From NCBI RefSeq assembly GCF_041596335.1, contig NZ_JBFHIT010000010.1, positions 31,143 to 95,142 on the forward strand: a DNA stretch of 64,000 bases, in the 5' to 3' direction. The notes under the pieces are model-generated. The model had not been told where the DNA came from. It saw only the letters and a list, made by a program, of their open reading frames with translations, and made no database searches. Source of the stretch: Mangrovibacterium sp041596335. GTDB lineage: Bacteria > Bacteroidota > Bacteroidia > Bacteroidales > Prolixibacteraceae. A program made the translations under genes and the position numbers. Shown here piece by piece: positions 27,321 to 35,779 of this stretch. How positions within the stretch are numbered: position 1 is the first letter of the stretch; the number at the start of each line of letters is the position of its first letter.

Positions 27321-27947
27321 TTACTGTGACAGAGAGTTCTCGAAATCGAGTCTGTTTTTAATAGAACGTCCAAGCGTTAGTTCGTCGGCATACTCCAGTT
27401 CGTCGCCTACCGATACTCCCCGAGCCAGAGTTGAGATTTTTATTTTGAATTCCTTCAGCTTTTTATAAATGTAAAAGTTGGTGGTGTCGCCTTCCATAGT
27501 CGTGCTGAGTGCTAAAATCACTTCGCTGACCTTTCCCTCGCGAACTCGCTCAATCAATGAGTTGATTTCCAGGTCGGCCGGGCCTATGCCGTCCATAGGC
27601 GAAATAATGCCTCCCAAAACATGGTAGAGTCCAATGAATTGGCGGGTATTTTCAATGGCCATCACATCGCGAATCGTTTCCACAACGCAAATTATCTCGC
27701 CGGTACGGTCGGGATGACTGCAAATGTTGCAAATATCGTGGTCGGAAATGTTGTGGCAAACTTTGCAGTGTTTTATTTCTGTTCGTGCCTGGATGATGCT
27801 GTTCCCAAAAATTTCAACATCGTTTTTTTCCTGTTTCAACAAATGCAGCACCAGTCGCAGAGCCGTTTTTCGTCCGATCCCCGGAAGTTTGGAGAATTCG
27901 TTTACTGCATTTTCCAACAATCGTGAGGGAAATTTTTCAATCATCAT
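27321..27947 (-). CDS. recR: Recombination protein RecR
   Basis: 208 residues, family length. RecR works with RecO/RecF in loading RecA at gaps. Visible parts: the helix-hairpin-helix FSKLPGIGRKTALRL, the four-Cys zinc finger (CKVCHNISDHDICNIC), and the Toprim domain beginning ICVVETIRDVMAIE, with the YHVLGG motif. The start is either of two adjacent Met codons. It is the last chromosomal gene before the mobile element; only a hairpin and the left attachment repeat separate it from the integrase region. Confidence 0.96.
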   Translation of the reverse strand: MMIEKFPSRLLENAVNEFSKLPGIGRKTALRLVLHLLKQEKNDVEIFGNSIIQARTEIKHCKVCHNISDHDICNICSHPDRTGEIICVVETIRDVMAIENTRQFIGLYHVLGGIISPMDGIGPADLEINSLIERVREGKVSEVILALSTTMEGDTTNFYIYKKLKEFKIKISTLARGVSVGDELEYADELTLGRSIKNRLDFENSLSQ

Positions 27948-28052
27948 ACCCAGATCCCAATTTAGTAGAGGTCAAAAATAACACGAGAATTTCAATTCAA
28001 CGTATAAAGGGGGGAATTTCTGCGAGATTGGGATGTGGTTTGTCCTATGAAA

Positions 28053-28082
28053 AAAAGGAACAGATTTTCATCTATTCCTTTT
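28053..28082 (-). terminator. Displaced terminator of the original tRNA-Met gene
   Basis: On the minus strand AAAAGGAA + AGAT pairs with ATCT + TTCCTTTT (one mismatch, 4-nt loop), then a T-run (complement of A-run 28050-28056). It lies 3 bp beyond the tRNA-Met 3' half copy at 28086, exactly where a tRNA terminator belongs; the insertion has moved it 31 kb from the intact gene. Confidence 0.75.
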
Positions 28083-28085
28083 CAA

Positions 28086-28128
28086 GTAGCGAGAGGCGGG
28101 TATGATCCGCCGACCTCATGATTATGAA
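28086..28128 (-). repeat. Left attachment site: 3' half of tRNA-Met
   Basis: These 43 bases match the 3' part of the tRNA-Met gene at 59283-59325 at 42 of 43 positions, the one difference being T versus C in the T loop. The copy runs from the anticodon loop to the discriminator base and just past it; the 5' half of the tRNA is absent. This is the pattern left by site-specific integration into a tRNA 3' end. The integrase gene starts 182 bp away. Confidence 0.93.
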
Positions 28129-28251
28129 ACAGAAAGAATCTGGTTTCTTTAATTTCTATAATTTTATATCTATTATGCAATTGTCAGTAGGGTAGTATTT
28201 TATGTTGGTAGGCGAACTGTTTCTTATTTGCTTAATTTGGATGGATAGACT

Positions 28252-28291
28252 AATTTTGTGTGCAAATTGTGTGCGAATTTTTATTGCACAC
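28252..28291 (+). repeat. Paired GTGTGC repeats near the left end (putative integrase arm sites)
   Basis: GTGTGC occurs at 28258-28263 and 28269-28274, 11 bp apart, followed by the inverted copy GCACAC at 28286-28291. The first 23 bases (28252-28274) are identical to 59208-59230 at the other end of the element, in the same orientation. They lie just upstream of the integrase start, so they could be arm-type binding sites, an autoregulatory operator, or both. Confidence 0.7.
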
Positions 28292-28309
28292 AGAAAAAAT
28301 CAGGAGCCC

Positions 28310-29542
28310 ATGTTTACTTATGCAAATAATGGAATAACAGTCGCCTCAATTCTTGATCAACGCAAAGAATTGAAAGGAGAGATATTTCCTGTAAAGATAC
28401 GTGTAACTTTTAAAAGAGTACGAAAATACTACGCTACAGGAAAGAAAATGAGCATAGATGATTGGGACAACTTACCGGAAACGAGAAGTCGAAATAAGAT
28501 TTCAGTACGTGATGATATTCAATATTCGTTCGAAAAAGTAAAAGATGCTGTAATAAAATTAGAACGGGAAGGCGGTTTTTCGCTGGCTGCATTAAACAGT
28601 TACCTCGGGAAAAATGCAAGTGATACATTAAATCAAGCTTTTCAGTTAAAAATAGAGAACCTGCGCGGGAATGAACAGATTAACAGCCATGAGTATTATA
28701 GCTATACATTGAAAAGTATTGAAAAATTTGCGGGCAAAAATATTGGTTTCGATTCAGTTACTCCGGATTGGTTGCGCAAATTCGAGAAACATCTGTTGCA
28801 GGAAGGTAAGTCTTATACCACAGTGGGGATGAGATGTCGGGCAATTCGAGCCGTAATGAACATTGCAAAAGAAGCTCATATTGTTAAAGAAAGTCAATAT
28901 CCTTTTGGTAGGGGGAAATATGAGATCCCGACCGGACAGGGAAGAAAGCTTGCATTGACGCTACAACAGATTAAACAGCTCGTGAATTATTCTGATGGTA
29001 GCGAGGCGATTGAACATGCGAGGGACATGTGGTTTTTCTCCTATCTCTGTAATGGGATCAACTTTGCGGATATGCTGACATTGAAACGTTCGAATATAAA
29101 GAATGGGGAGATATCGTTTATGAGAGCAAAGACAAGAACCACGGCAAAAGTAAAAAAGGGAATTAGTGCTATCGTAACGACGGAGATGGAGGCTATCATG
29201 ACGCGATGGGGGAATAAGGACAAAAGCCCAGATAGTTACATCTTTAACTTTCTCAAAGGTGATGAATCGCCAGCAAGAATAAAGGCCAGGACAAGGGATG
29301 TTATAAGTAATTGCAATCGTCGCCTTCGAAAAATAGGGAAAGCCATTGGTATAGAGGGATTAAGTACTTATTCTGCCCGACATTCCTTCGCAACTGTTTT
29401 AAAAAGATCAGGTTCAAACATCGCCTATATCTCGGAAAGCTTAGGCCATAATGATTTGAAGACGACAGAAAACTATTTGGCCTCTTTTGAAAAAGAAGAA
29501 CGGGTTAAGAACGCAAGTTTTCTGACGAATTTTGGCGATTAA
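28310..29542 (+). CDS. int: Tyrosine recombinase (integrase) of the mobile element
   Basis: 410 residues from the ATG 28310, chosen because CAGGAG lies just upstream and the shared GTGTGC repeats would otherwise fall in coding sequence. Residues ~100-200 are the SAM-like core-binding domain; the C-terminal catalytic domain shows YSARHSFATVL (HxxR-type box as ARH), SLGHNDLKTTENYL with the nucleophile Tyr. The first catalytic Arg position reads FSYLCNGINFADML, with Asn where many family members have Arg; I recall this variant as common in Bacteroidota integrases. It sits next to the left att copy and should catalyse integration and excision at tRNA-Met. Confidence 0.93.
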   Translation: MFTYANNGITVASILDQRKELKGEIFPVKIRVTFKRVRKYYATGKKMSIDDWDNLPETRSRNKISVRDDIQYSFEKVKDAVIKLEREGGFSLAALNSYLGKNASDTLNQAFQLKIENLRGNEQINSHEYYSYTLKSIEKFAGKNIGFDSVTPDWLRKFEKHLLQEGKSYTTVGMRCRAIRAVMNIAKEAHIVKESQYPFGRGKYEIPTGQGRKLALTLQQIKQLVNYSDGSEAIEHARDMWFFSYLCNGINFADMLTLKRSNIKNGEISFMRAKTRTTAKVKKGISAIVTTEMEAIMTRWGNKDKSPDSYIFNFLKGDESPARIKARTRDVISNCNRRLRKIGKAIGIEGLSTYSARHSFATVLKRSGSNIAYISESLGHNDLKTTENYLASFEKEERVKNASFLTNFGD

Positions 29543-29585
29543 ACGATTTTCAAATTTGTATTTTTATAGACCCAAATAAACCTGC

Positions 29586-31166
29586 ATGGCAATACACATT
29601 AATATTGAAAAGTTGATTTCTGGAAAAATCGTTGAAGGTGAACGGATAGAGTACAAAAAGGGATGGAACCCGGCAGCGATTTATCGGACAATCTGTGCAT
29701 TCGCCAATGATTTTGAGAATATTGGTGGAGGCTATATCATTGTTGGCGCTGAAGAAGAAAAAGGAAGGGCAAAACGTCCTGTTACCGGTATTGCTGTCGA
29801 TGAACTGGATGCTATTCAAAAGAAGATGGTCGAATACAACAAATTGATCAACCCTCACTACGATCCTAAAATCAGCATTGAAACAATTGATGATGCTTCA
29901 ATTCTGGTCATATGGGTTCCGGGAGGAAATCAGCGCCCTTACGAGGTTCCCGAAGATGTAACTGTAAAGAAAAATAAAAAACACCGGTACTACATCCGGA
30001 GATATGCAAGTACAGTCCAGGCAGACAAAGACGAACGCGACGAATTGATAAGCCTCACCCGTCAAACACCGTTCGACGACAGGATTAATACGCAAGCAAG
30101 TGTTGAAGATATATCACCGCTCTTAGTCAGGGAATATTTACAGAATGTGAACAGCTCCCTGGCAGAACAAATTGAAACCACCCCCATTAATGAGATTTAC
30201 AGGGCAATGGATTTGATAAGCGGGCCCAGCGAATTGCTTTATCCCAAAAATATTGCCTTGATGATGTTTAATTACCGGCCGGAGAAGTTCTTTCCCTATT
30301 CTCGAATCGAAATTGTTGAATTTCCCAATGGCTTGGGCGACCCTGTATTTTTTGAGAAACCAGCGATAACGGGCCCGGTTTATGTGCAGATACAAAAAGC
30401 ACTGGGCCAACTGGAAAGTATTGTATTAAAAGAACGAATCCATAAATTGCCTGACCGGGCAGAAGCCCAAAGGGTCTGGAACTACCCGTTCCGTGCCTTG
30501 GAGGAAAGTGTTGTGAATGCCTTATATCACAGAAATTGGGAAATCAGGGAACCGGTTGAAATACGGATTTTACCGGATTGTATTGAGATCGTCAACCAGG
30601 GAGGTCCTGACCGAAGTGCCAAAATGGAGGAGATTCAAAAAGGGCTAATTCATAACCGAAGGTATCGGAATCGGAGGATTGGCGATTTCCTGAAAGAATT
30701 GGACATGACTGAAGGCAGGGGAACCGGGATTCCAATTATCCGCAGGGAAATGGAGAGGAACGGTTCGCCCGAACCTCGATTTGAAACCGACGAGAATTAC
30801 AGTTACTTCATAACAACTCTTCCAATACATCCCGCTTTCTTCGCAGAAGATGAAATAAGCGAGGGTGTAAACAAAGGAGTAAAAACCAATGCCAGTCAAC
30901 ATGATAATGTTTTAAGGCTTATTCGCGAGGGTGTAAATGAGGGTGTAAATGAGGGTGTAAATGAAAATGTCTATGACATCATAAGCATTCTTACGAATGT
31001 AGCAGGACTGAATGCAGTAGAGATTGCATCCCGTACAAAAAGAGGACTTTCTACTATTGAACGATACTTACGTTTGCTGCGGAAAAAAGAAATCATTGAA
31101 TTTAGGGGAGCACCTAAAACTGGCGGCTATCACCTAACGGAAAAAGCAAAGAAATTGTTGAAATAG
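29586..31166 (+). CDS. AlbA_2/Schlafen-type ATP-binding protein with GHKL ATPase and winged-helix end
   Basis: 526 residues of the COG2865-like group. An AlbA_2-type domain occupies about residues 10-140 (EGERIEYKKGWNPAAIYRTICAFAND, in part). A GHKL ATPase domain follows (ALEESVVNALYHRNWE; RGTGIPIIRREME). The C-terminus is a winged helix (NAVEIASRTKRGLSTIERYLRLLRKKEIIEFRG, in part). A linker contains the tetrapeptide EGVN three times in a row, coded by a perfect 12-bp tandem repeat. Such proteins are usually annotated as transcriptional regulators; some AlbA/Schlafen proteins take part in phage defence. Its place directly after the integrase fits either. It is followed 2 bp later by an HTH gene. 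Confidence 0.83.
   Translation: MAIHINIEKLISGKIVEGERIEYKKGWNPAAIYRTICAFANDFENIGGGYIIVGAEEEKGRAKRPVTGIAVDELDAIQKKMVEYNKLINPHYDPKISIETIDDASILVIWVPGGNQRPYEVPEDVTVKKNKKHRYYIRRYASTVQADKDERDELISLTRQTPFDDRINTQASVEDISPLLVREYLQNVNSSLAEQIETTPINEIYRAMDLISGPSELLYPKNIALMMFNYRPEKFFPYSRIEIVEFPNGLGDPVFFEKPAITGPVYVQIQKALGQLESIVLKERIHKLPDRAEAQRVWNYPFRALEESVVNALYHRNWEIREPVEIRILPDCIEIVNQGGPDRSAKMEEIQKGLIHNRRYRNRRIGDFLKELDMTEGRGTGIPIIRREMERNGSPEPRFETDENYSYFITTLPIHPAFFAEDEISEGVNKGVKTNASQHDNVLRLIREGVNEGVNEGVNENVYDIISILTNVAGLNAVEIASRTKRGLSTIERYLRLLRKKEIIEFRGAPKTGGYHLTEKAKKLLK
30927..30962 (+). repeat. 12-bp tandem repeat, three copies, inside the AlbA/ATPase gene
   Basis: GAGGGTGTAAAT is repeated exactly three times, with degenerate related copies around 30861. 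Each unit adds Glu-Gly-Val-Asn in frame, so slippage would change linker length without a frameshift. Confidence 0.9.
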
Positions 31167-31168
31167 TC

Positions 31169-31576
31169 ATGGCCCGTCGTAAGCAATACAAAATATTAGC
31201 CAGGCAAACTGCAATTTATAAGACGATTGTCTCCGAGTTGCAGAAAAACCCAGAACTGGCTGATTACGATATGGACACCATCCAAATTTCCGTTAAAAAG
31301 AAAATTACGCCCCGAATCCAAAATGTGGACAAGGCAATACGCAACCTAACAACTTATTTGGCAGTAAATAAAGAATACATCAAAACCTTCAACGGTGAAA
31401 CGATCGTATCAAAAAAAGAGATCGCCAAAATGTTGAAAATATCGCGACCAACGCTGGATAAATGGATCCGGGAGAAATTTATAACCCCCGTACAATCAGA
31501 AGCTTTATCCAAAACCGAAACCTTCCCTCCTGACCTGATCCTGAAACAACTTCAAAAACAAAAAAATAAAAAGTAA
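31169..31576 (+). CDS. Small helix-turn-helix protein
   Basis: 135 residues, very basic. The C-terminal part TIVSKKEIAKMLKISRPTLDKWIREKFI (in part) is a MerR/excisionase-like helix-turn-helix. The N-terminal part (ARQTAIYKTIVSELQKNPELAD) is helical with no known motif. It starts 2 bp after the AlbA/ATPase gene and is probably cotranscribed. It may control that gene or element functions; I do not recognise a specific family. Confidence 0.65.
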   Translation: MARRKQYKILARQTAIYKTIVSELQKNPELADYDMDTIQISVKKKITPRIQNVDKAIRNLTTYLAVNKEYIKTFNGETIVSKKEIAKMLKISRPTLDKWIREKFITPVQSEALSKTETFPPDLILKQLQKQKNKK

Positions 31577-31782
31577 AAAAAGTTTTCAACTTTACATCGT
31601 ATCGATTTGATATAATCTGACAATAAAACGAATGTCTTTTACAACTTTTTCGTTAATATTTCATTTAAATTGTTGCCATAGGCCTACTTACGTAAAGCCA
31701 TTTATCTAATTGATTTTCAACCATATTCATTTTTATTTTACACTCAAATTCAAAACGATGCGTAACTATAAATTTGAGTATT

Positions 31783-32121
31783 ATGCCGAACATCATTGTG
31801 ACAACGCCCGAGGAACTAAGGGCAATCGTAAGTGAGGCAGTTTCCCTGGCACTGCCCAAACAGGCTTCGCCTCAGTCAACAATTGATACCATAACCCTAG
31901 ACGATACATTGAAATTGTTAAAGGAATATGGCTATCCGACATCAAAAGCAAAAATTTACAAGTTAACCTCCACCGGTAAAATTCCCTGCAAAACGTATGG
32001 AAACAAACTGGTCTTCTCGCGAAAAGAAATACTGCTGTGGGCTGAAAATCAAACCAAGCCCAAACATGATTCAAGTAAAATCAGCTTAACCCTTGCTCGG
32101 AGTGCAAGACGTAAAAGGTAA
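31783..32121 (+). CDS. Excisionase-type helix-turn-helix DNA-binding protein
   Basis: 112 residues from the ATG 31783; an upstream in-frame TTG (31774) is less likely. The central part TLDDTLKLLKEYGYPTSKAKIYKLTSTGKIPCKTYGNKLVFSRKEILLW (in part) is the HTH_17-like fold found in Bacteroidota mobile element proteins next to a primase-helicase gene. It may act as recombination directionality factor or as regulator of the replication/mobilization genes. It lies 5 bp before the primase-helicase gene. Confidence 0.75.
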   Translation: MPNIIVTTPEELRAIVSEAVSLALPKQASPQSTIDTITLDDTLKLLKEYGYPTSKAKIYKLTSTGKIPCKTYGNKLVFSRKEILLWAENQTKPKHDSSKISLTLARSARRKR

Positions 32122-32126
32122 TCGCG

Positions 32127-33329
32127 ATGAAGGAAAAGACATTGAACAGCGGTAAATACATCCGTGTAGGAACAAGCTTGTACAAAATCGTGCAACGTCC
32201 ACTGATCAGCGGCGATTATATCGAGGATAAGATTCCCTGGAGCTATGAAACGCTCCGGCAGGACTTTGGCAAGAACAACCTTCCCAAAGTTGAGAAGTAT
32301 GATGGTTTTTGCATTATCCCCGATCATGTTCACTATCGACAGGTACATGGCACGTATCTCAACCAGTATGAACCGGTGAGCTATGTGCCGTGTCCGGGAG
32401 ACTTTCCCCATATCCGGCATTTTCTTAACCATATTTTTGAGGAACAAATTGAAATCGGCCTGGATTACCTTCAGATTCTTTATACTCTGCCTGCCCAAAT
32501 GTTGCCCATTCTGCTATTGGTTTCCAATGAACGGAATACGGGGAAAACGACCTTTCTGCGTTTTTTGAAAATGATTTTCGGAAAAAACGCGACGTTCAAC
32601 ACAAACGAAGATTTCCGGAGCCAGTTCAATGCCGACTGGGCCAACCGCCTGCTGGTGCTGGTTGACGAATTACTTCTGAACAAGATGGAAGACACGGAGA
32701 AAATCAAAAACCTCTCAACAGCCGGCGATTATAAAATTGAAGCCAAAGGCAAAGACCGAAGGGAGATTGAGTTTTTCGCCAAATTTGTTCTTTGCTCCAA
32801 CAACGAGCGAGACCCGATTATCATTCCCAGGGAAGAAGTTCGGTTTTGGGTGCGAAAAATCAATCGGGTCGAAAAGGACAACATCCGTCTCCGGGAATTA
32901 ATGGCCAAAGAGATTCCTCATTTCCTGCATTTTCTTCTTCACAGAAAACTCGCTGCAAAAAATGAATCCCGAATGTGGTTCAATCCATCTGCACTCGAGA
33001 CTCCCGCACTTCAGAAAATCAAAAAATACAATACAAACAAGCTTGAAATGGAAATGGCGACTTATTGCCGTGATGTGATGGAGGGACTGCAAAAGGACAA
33101 AATGCGCTGCTGCCCGAAGGACCTGCTGGAAGTATTGCGGGAGTCAGGGCTCCGGGCCGACATTACTGTGATCCGGAACATACTCAAAGACAATTGGGAA
33201 CTAACGTCTGAAAAGAACGGCGAATACAATTTTTATCATATCGGTACCGATGGGGAACTTGTTCCGGTGAAAAGAAAAGGACGTTACATGGAAGTTGCAA
33301 TCGCCGATCTGAACAAAATCCTGTTGTAA
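32127..33329 (+). CDS. Primase-helicase family protein (superfamily 3-like helicase)
   Basis: 400 residues. A P-loop ATPase domain is visible as SNERNTGKTTFLRFLKM (Walker A, about residue 135) and LLVLVDELLLNK (Walker B, about 175), with VLCSNNERDPIII as the sensor-like motif. This is the pattern of P4/plasmid-type helicases annotated as primase-helicase (DUF5906-like) proteins in Bacteroidota mobile elements. The C-terminal ~110 residues are a winged-helix-like tail. It likely unwinds element DNA for replication of the excised circle or during transfer. It forms a module with the Toprim protein that follows. Confidence 0.83.
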   Translation: MKEKTLNSGKYIRVGTSLYKIVQRPLISGDYIEDKIPWSYETLRQDFGKNNLPKVEKYDGFCIIPDHVHYRQVHGTYLNQYEPVSYVPCPGDFPHIRHFLNHIFEEQIEIGLDYLQILYTLPAQMLPILLLVSNERNTGKTTFLRFLKMIFGKNATFNTNEDFRSQFNADWANRLLVLVDELLLNKMEDTEKIKNLSTAGDYKIEAKGKDRREIEFFAKFVLCSNNERDPIIIPREEVRFWVRKINRVEKDNIRLRELMAKEIPHFLHFLLHRKLAAKNESRMWFNPSALETPALQKIKKYNTNKLEMEMATYCRDVMEGLQKDKMRCCPKDLLEVLRESGLRADITVIRNILKDNWELTSEKNGEYNFYHIGTDGELVPVKRKGRYMEVAIADLNKILL

Positions 33330-33531
33330 TGTTGAGTTTAGCTATTAAACAATTGAAAATAGGACAGATACACACCCCAACAATCACACAACAAATACAC
33401 AACAAAATCCTGTTTGTTATGGCCGGACTACAACACCGCTTTCATTTGTTGTGCTTTTGTTGAGTCTGTATTAAGTTGAAATAATGCAGGTTAGCCATTA
33501 TCCACAACACAACAACAAAAATTTGACACTT
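33330..33531. promoter_or_regulatory. CAACA-rich repeat region, candidate replication origin
   Basis: Between the helicase and primase genes the sequence has several copies of CACAACAAA-like words: two direct copies around 33385-33407, an inverted TTTGTTGTG near 33438-33446, and CACAACAACAAAA near 33508-33521. Such iteron-like clustering between replication genes fits an origin, but regulatory sites or a biased repeat tract are equally possible. Confidence 0.35.
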
Positions 33532-34434
33532 ATGGCACTCACTGAAATAAAACAAATAAGTATCAAGGGTTATCTTCAGAATATGGGGGTTCTTCCCAAA
33601 AGAGAGTTTGCTTACTACGGAATGTATTTTAGTCCGTTCCGTGACGAGCAGAATACAAGCTTCAAGGTGGATTACCGCCAAAACCTTTGGTATGACTTCG
33701 GCACCCAGGAAGGCGGTTCAATCGTCGATCTGGTGATGAAACTGGAGGGCTGCGCTTTTCATGAGGCTGCAGCCAAACTGGAGAAGGACGTTGCAGGTCC
33801 CAGTCGGAATTCTTTTTCTTTTCACCGGGATTCTATACTTGCTACGCCACAAAACAGGAACCCGGCTATGACCATTCGGAACATTTGCACGATTTCCCAT
33901 CCCAAATTAGCAGCCTGGATAAGCACACGAAAAATTGACTTGTCCCTGGCAAACCTGTATTGCAGGGAAGTTCATTACCAGGTCAAGGACAACGTTTATT
34001 TCTCAATTGGCTTTGGGAATGATAGCGGTGGATATGAACTGTCCAGTCCCTCAAAATTTAAAGGCTGCATCTCTCCAAAAGATATTACGACTGTAAAAAA
34101 TGGACATGACAACTGTTTGGTTTTTGAAGGCTTTTGGGACTTTCTTTCCTATTTAACACTACGAAAAATCGAAAAGACACAGTACGATGTTGCAGTGCTC
34201 AACTCGGTGGCCAATATTCAAAAGTCACTGGCTTTTCTGGCAGGGCACAGAAATATCTTTGCTTATCTGGACAATGATGAAAGCGGACGAAAAGCTGTTC
34301 AGGTAATCAAAGCATCATGCTTTTCTGTCGATGACAGGTCGGAAAAGTATGCTGCATGCAAAGACCTCAATGATTATTTATGCGGTAAAAAACAAGCCCA
34401 ACAAATGAAAAAAGGCAGAAGTTTTAGGCTGTAA
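33532..34434 (+). CDS. Toprim domain primase-like protein
   Basis: 300 residues from ATG 33532 (MALTEIKQISIKGYL); an in-frame ATG at 33484 would add 16 residues. The N-terminal part follows the CHC2 primase domain layout (YYGMYFSPFRDEQNTSFKVD, NLWYDFGTQEGGSIVDLV) but the zinc-binding His/Cys residues are not apparent. The Toprim domain shows LVFEGFWDFLSYL (catalytic Glu) and IFAYLDNDESGRKA (DxD motif). It probably primes synthesis for the mobile element together with the upstream helicase. Confidence 0.87.
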   Translation: MALTEIKQISIKGYLQNMGVLPKREFAYYGMYFSPFRDEQNTSFKVDYRQNLWYDFGTQEGGSIVDLVMKLEGCAFHEAAAKLEKDVAGPSRNSFSFHRDSILATPQNRNPAMTIRNICTISHPKLAAWISTRKIDLSLANLYCREVHYQVKDNVYFSIGFGNDSGGYELSSPSKFKGCISPKDITTVKNGHDNCLVFEGFWDFLSYLTLRKIEKTQYDVAVLNSVANIQKSLAFLAGHRNIFAYLDNDESGRKAVQVIKASCFSVDDRSEKYAACKDLNDYLCGKKQAQQMKKGRSFRL

Positions 34435-34450
34435 GAAAAGGTTCTTTTTT

Positions 34451-34492
34451 CAGGGGTAGCAAGTTTATGTTTTGGTAATACCAAAACCCCTG
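34451..34492 (+). promoter_or_regulatory. Candidate origin of transfer (oriT)
   Basis: Two nested inverted repeats lie 43-84 bp upstream of mobC: an outer pair CAGGGGT (34451-34457) / ACCCCTG (34486-34492) and an inner 8-bp pair GTTTTGGT / ACCAAAAC (34469-34476 and 34480-34487) with a 3-nt loop. Position upstream of mobC and the relaxase gene, and the inverted repeats beside a GCAAGTTT word, are typical for MOBP-type oriT regions of Bacteroidota elements. The nick site is not identified. Confidence 0.6.
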
Positions 34493-34534
34493 TGTCATCC
34501 CGCTGGTCTCAATCAAAAAATCAGATAGCAGAAA

Positions 34535-34882
34535 ATGAAAAATAAAAATGGCCGTCCGGTCAAACGATTGGGTGAAAAAATGGCCTATCACATCAACGTA
34601 AAAATGGGAACCATCGACTATTACACGCTCAAGGCAAAAGCCAGGGAGGCCGATGTGAGTTTCAGCGAATGCATCCGTCAGCTCATCAGAAGAGGTTACG
34701 TGAAGCAACGGCTTTCCCCTGAATTGCATGATCACATCCGAAAACTGTCCGGAATGGCCAACAACTTAAACCAAATTGCCCGCAAAGCAAACGCTGCGGG
34801 ATATTCCGATGCCCGGCTTGAGTATCTGTACCTGGCAGGCAAGATTGATAACCTGTTGAATCAAATTCGTCATGATGGCTAA
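34535..34882 (+). CDS. mobC: Plasmid mobilization relaxosome protein MobC
   Basis: 115 residues. The N-terminal half (YHINVKMGTIDYYTLKAKAREADVSFSECIRQLI, in part) is a ribbon-helix-helix DNA-binding domain, and the C-terminal half LSGMANNLNQIARKANAAG is the MobC hallmark. It would bind near oriT and help the relaxase. The last 11 bp overlap the relaxase gene, a common arrangement that implies translational coupling. Confidence 0.9.
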   Translation: MKNKNGRPVKRLGEKMAYHINVKMGTIDYYTLKAKAREADVSFSECIRQLIRRGYVKQRLSPELHDHIRKLSGMANNLNQIARKANAAGYSDARLEYLYLAGKIDNLLNQIRHDG

Positions 34883-35777
34883 GATTGTTAAAGGACAGGG
34901 ATTCCGGGGCGTTGTCAACTACGTCCTGGATCAATCCAAAAGCACTGAGATTTTGGACAGCCAAGGTGTAAGGCTTAAAAATGCTGGTTCGATCATCGAC
35001 AGTTTCGTCTTTCAATCAGAAATGAACGTCCGGATAAAAATGCCGGTTGGTCATATTTCACTTGATTTTTCTGCGCAGGACCTGGGAAAGTTGAACAACA
35101 AGCTGGTGGTAAAAATCTCGCAGGAGTATATGAACTTGATGGGAATCTCCAATACGCAATACATTCTTTGCCGTCACTTTGACAAAGAGCATCCACACGC
35201 ACACCTGGTCTTTAACCGGGTGGATAATAATGGCAAAACAATCTCAGACCGAAATGACCGGTACCGTAGTGAGAGAATCTGTAAAGAACTCACCGAAAAA
35301 CATGGTTTATATTTCACCCGGGGAAAAGAGAAAGTAAAAGCATATCGCCTGCGGGAGCCGGATAAAACCAAATATGAAATCTACGAATCGCTGAAAGCAA
35401 TCCTTCCCGCATGCCATAGCTGGGATCAAATTATTGCAGGGCTAAAACAACAGGGCATTGGCGTGACGTTCAAATTCAAAGGGAAAACCAGCGAAATACA
35501 GGGAGTTGTTTTCGATAAAAACGGCTATTCATTCAATGGCTCCAAAGTAGATCGACAATTCAGTTTTTCAAAAATTACCTTTCAGCTCAAACAGAATATT
35601 TCTGAGCAAGTTTACCAAAAAACGCATATCCATTATCATATTCCGGATCACCTGGTCGCAGGAAATATTCTCAAAAGCTTATTCTATCAGATGGGAAAAT
35701 ACTCCGCTGACAACGAAAACCGGACAAAACAAAATGCTGTTCCAAAACTCAAAAGAAAAAGAGGGATAAGGAGGTAA
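34872..35777 (+). CDS. Relaxase / mobilization nuclease (MOBP type, MobB-like)
   Basis: 301 residues. The relaxase domain spans roughly residues 1-180: start AKIVKGQGFRGVVNYVLDQ, motif GHISLDFSAQD, and the metal-binding histidine triad in KEHPHAHLVFNRVDNNGK. The nucleophilic Tyr should lie in the N-terminal 20 residues (NYVL). This protein would nick one strand at oriT and lead it into a helper's secretion system. It is followed 2 bp later by the coiled-coil membrane protein gene. Confidence 0.92.
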   Translation: MMAKIVKGQGFRGVVNYVLDQSKSTEILDSQGVRLKNAGSIIDSFVFQSEMNVRIKMPVGHISLDFSAQDLGKLNNKLVVKISQEYMNLMGISNTQYILCRHFDKEHPHAHLVFNRVDNNGKTISDRNDRYRSERICKELTEKHGLYFTRGKEKVKAYRLREPDKTKYEIYESLKAILPACHSWDQIIAGLKQQGIGVTFKFKGKTSEIQGVVFDKNGYSFNGSKVDRQFSFSKITFQLKQNISEQVYQKTHIHYHIPDHLVAGNILKSLFYQMGKYSADNENRTKQNAVPKLKRKRGIRR

Positions 35778-35779
35778 AA

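Noticed and set aside
28086..28128. A second tRNA-Met gene
   Set aside because: Only the 3' half is present; the acceptor 5' strand, D arm and 5' anticodon stem are missing. It is the displaced att copy.
30927..30962. CRISPR-like array
   Set aside because: Three adjacent 12-bp units without spacers, inside a coding frame; simple tandem repeat.
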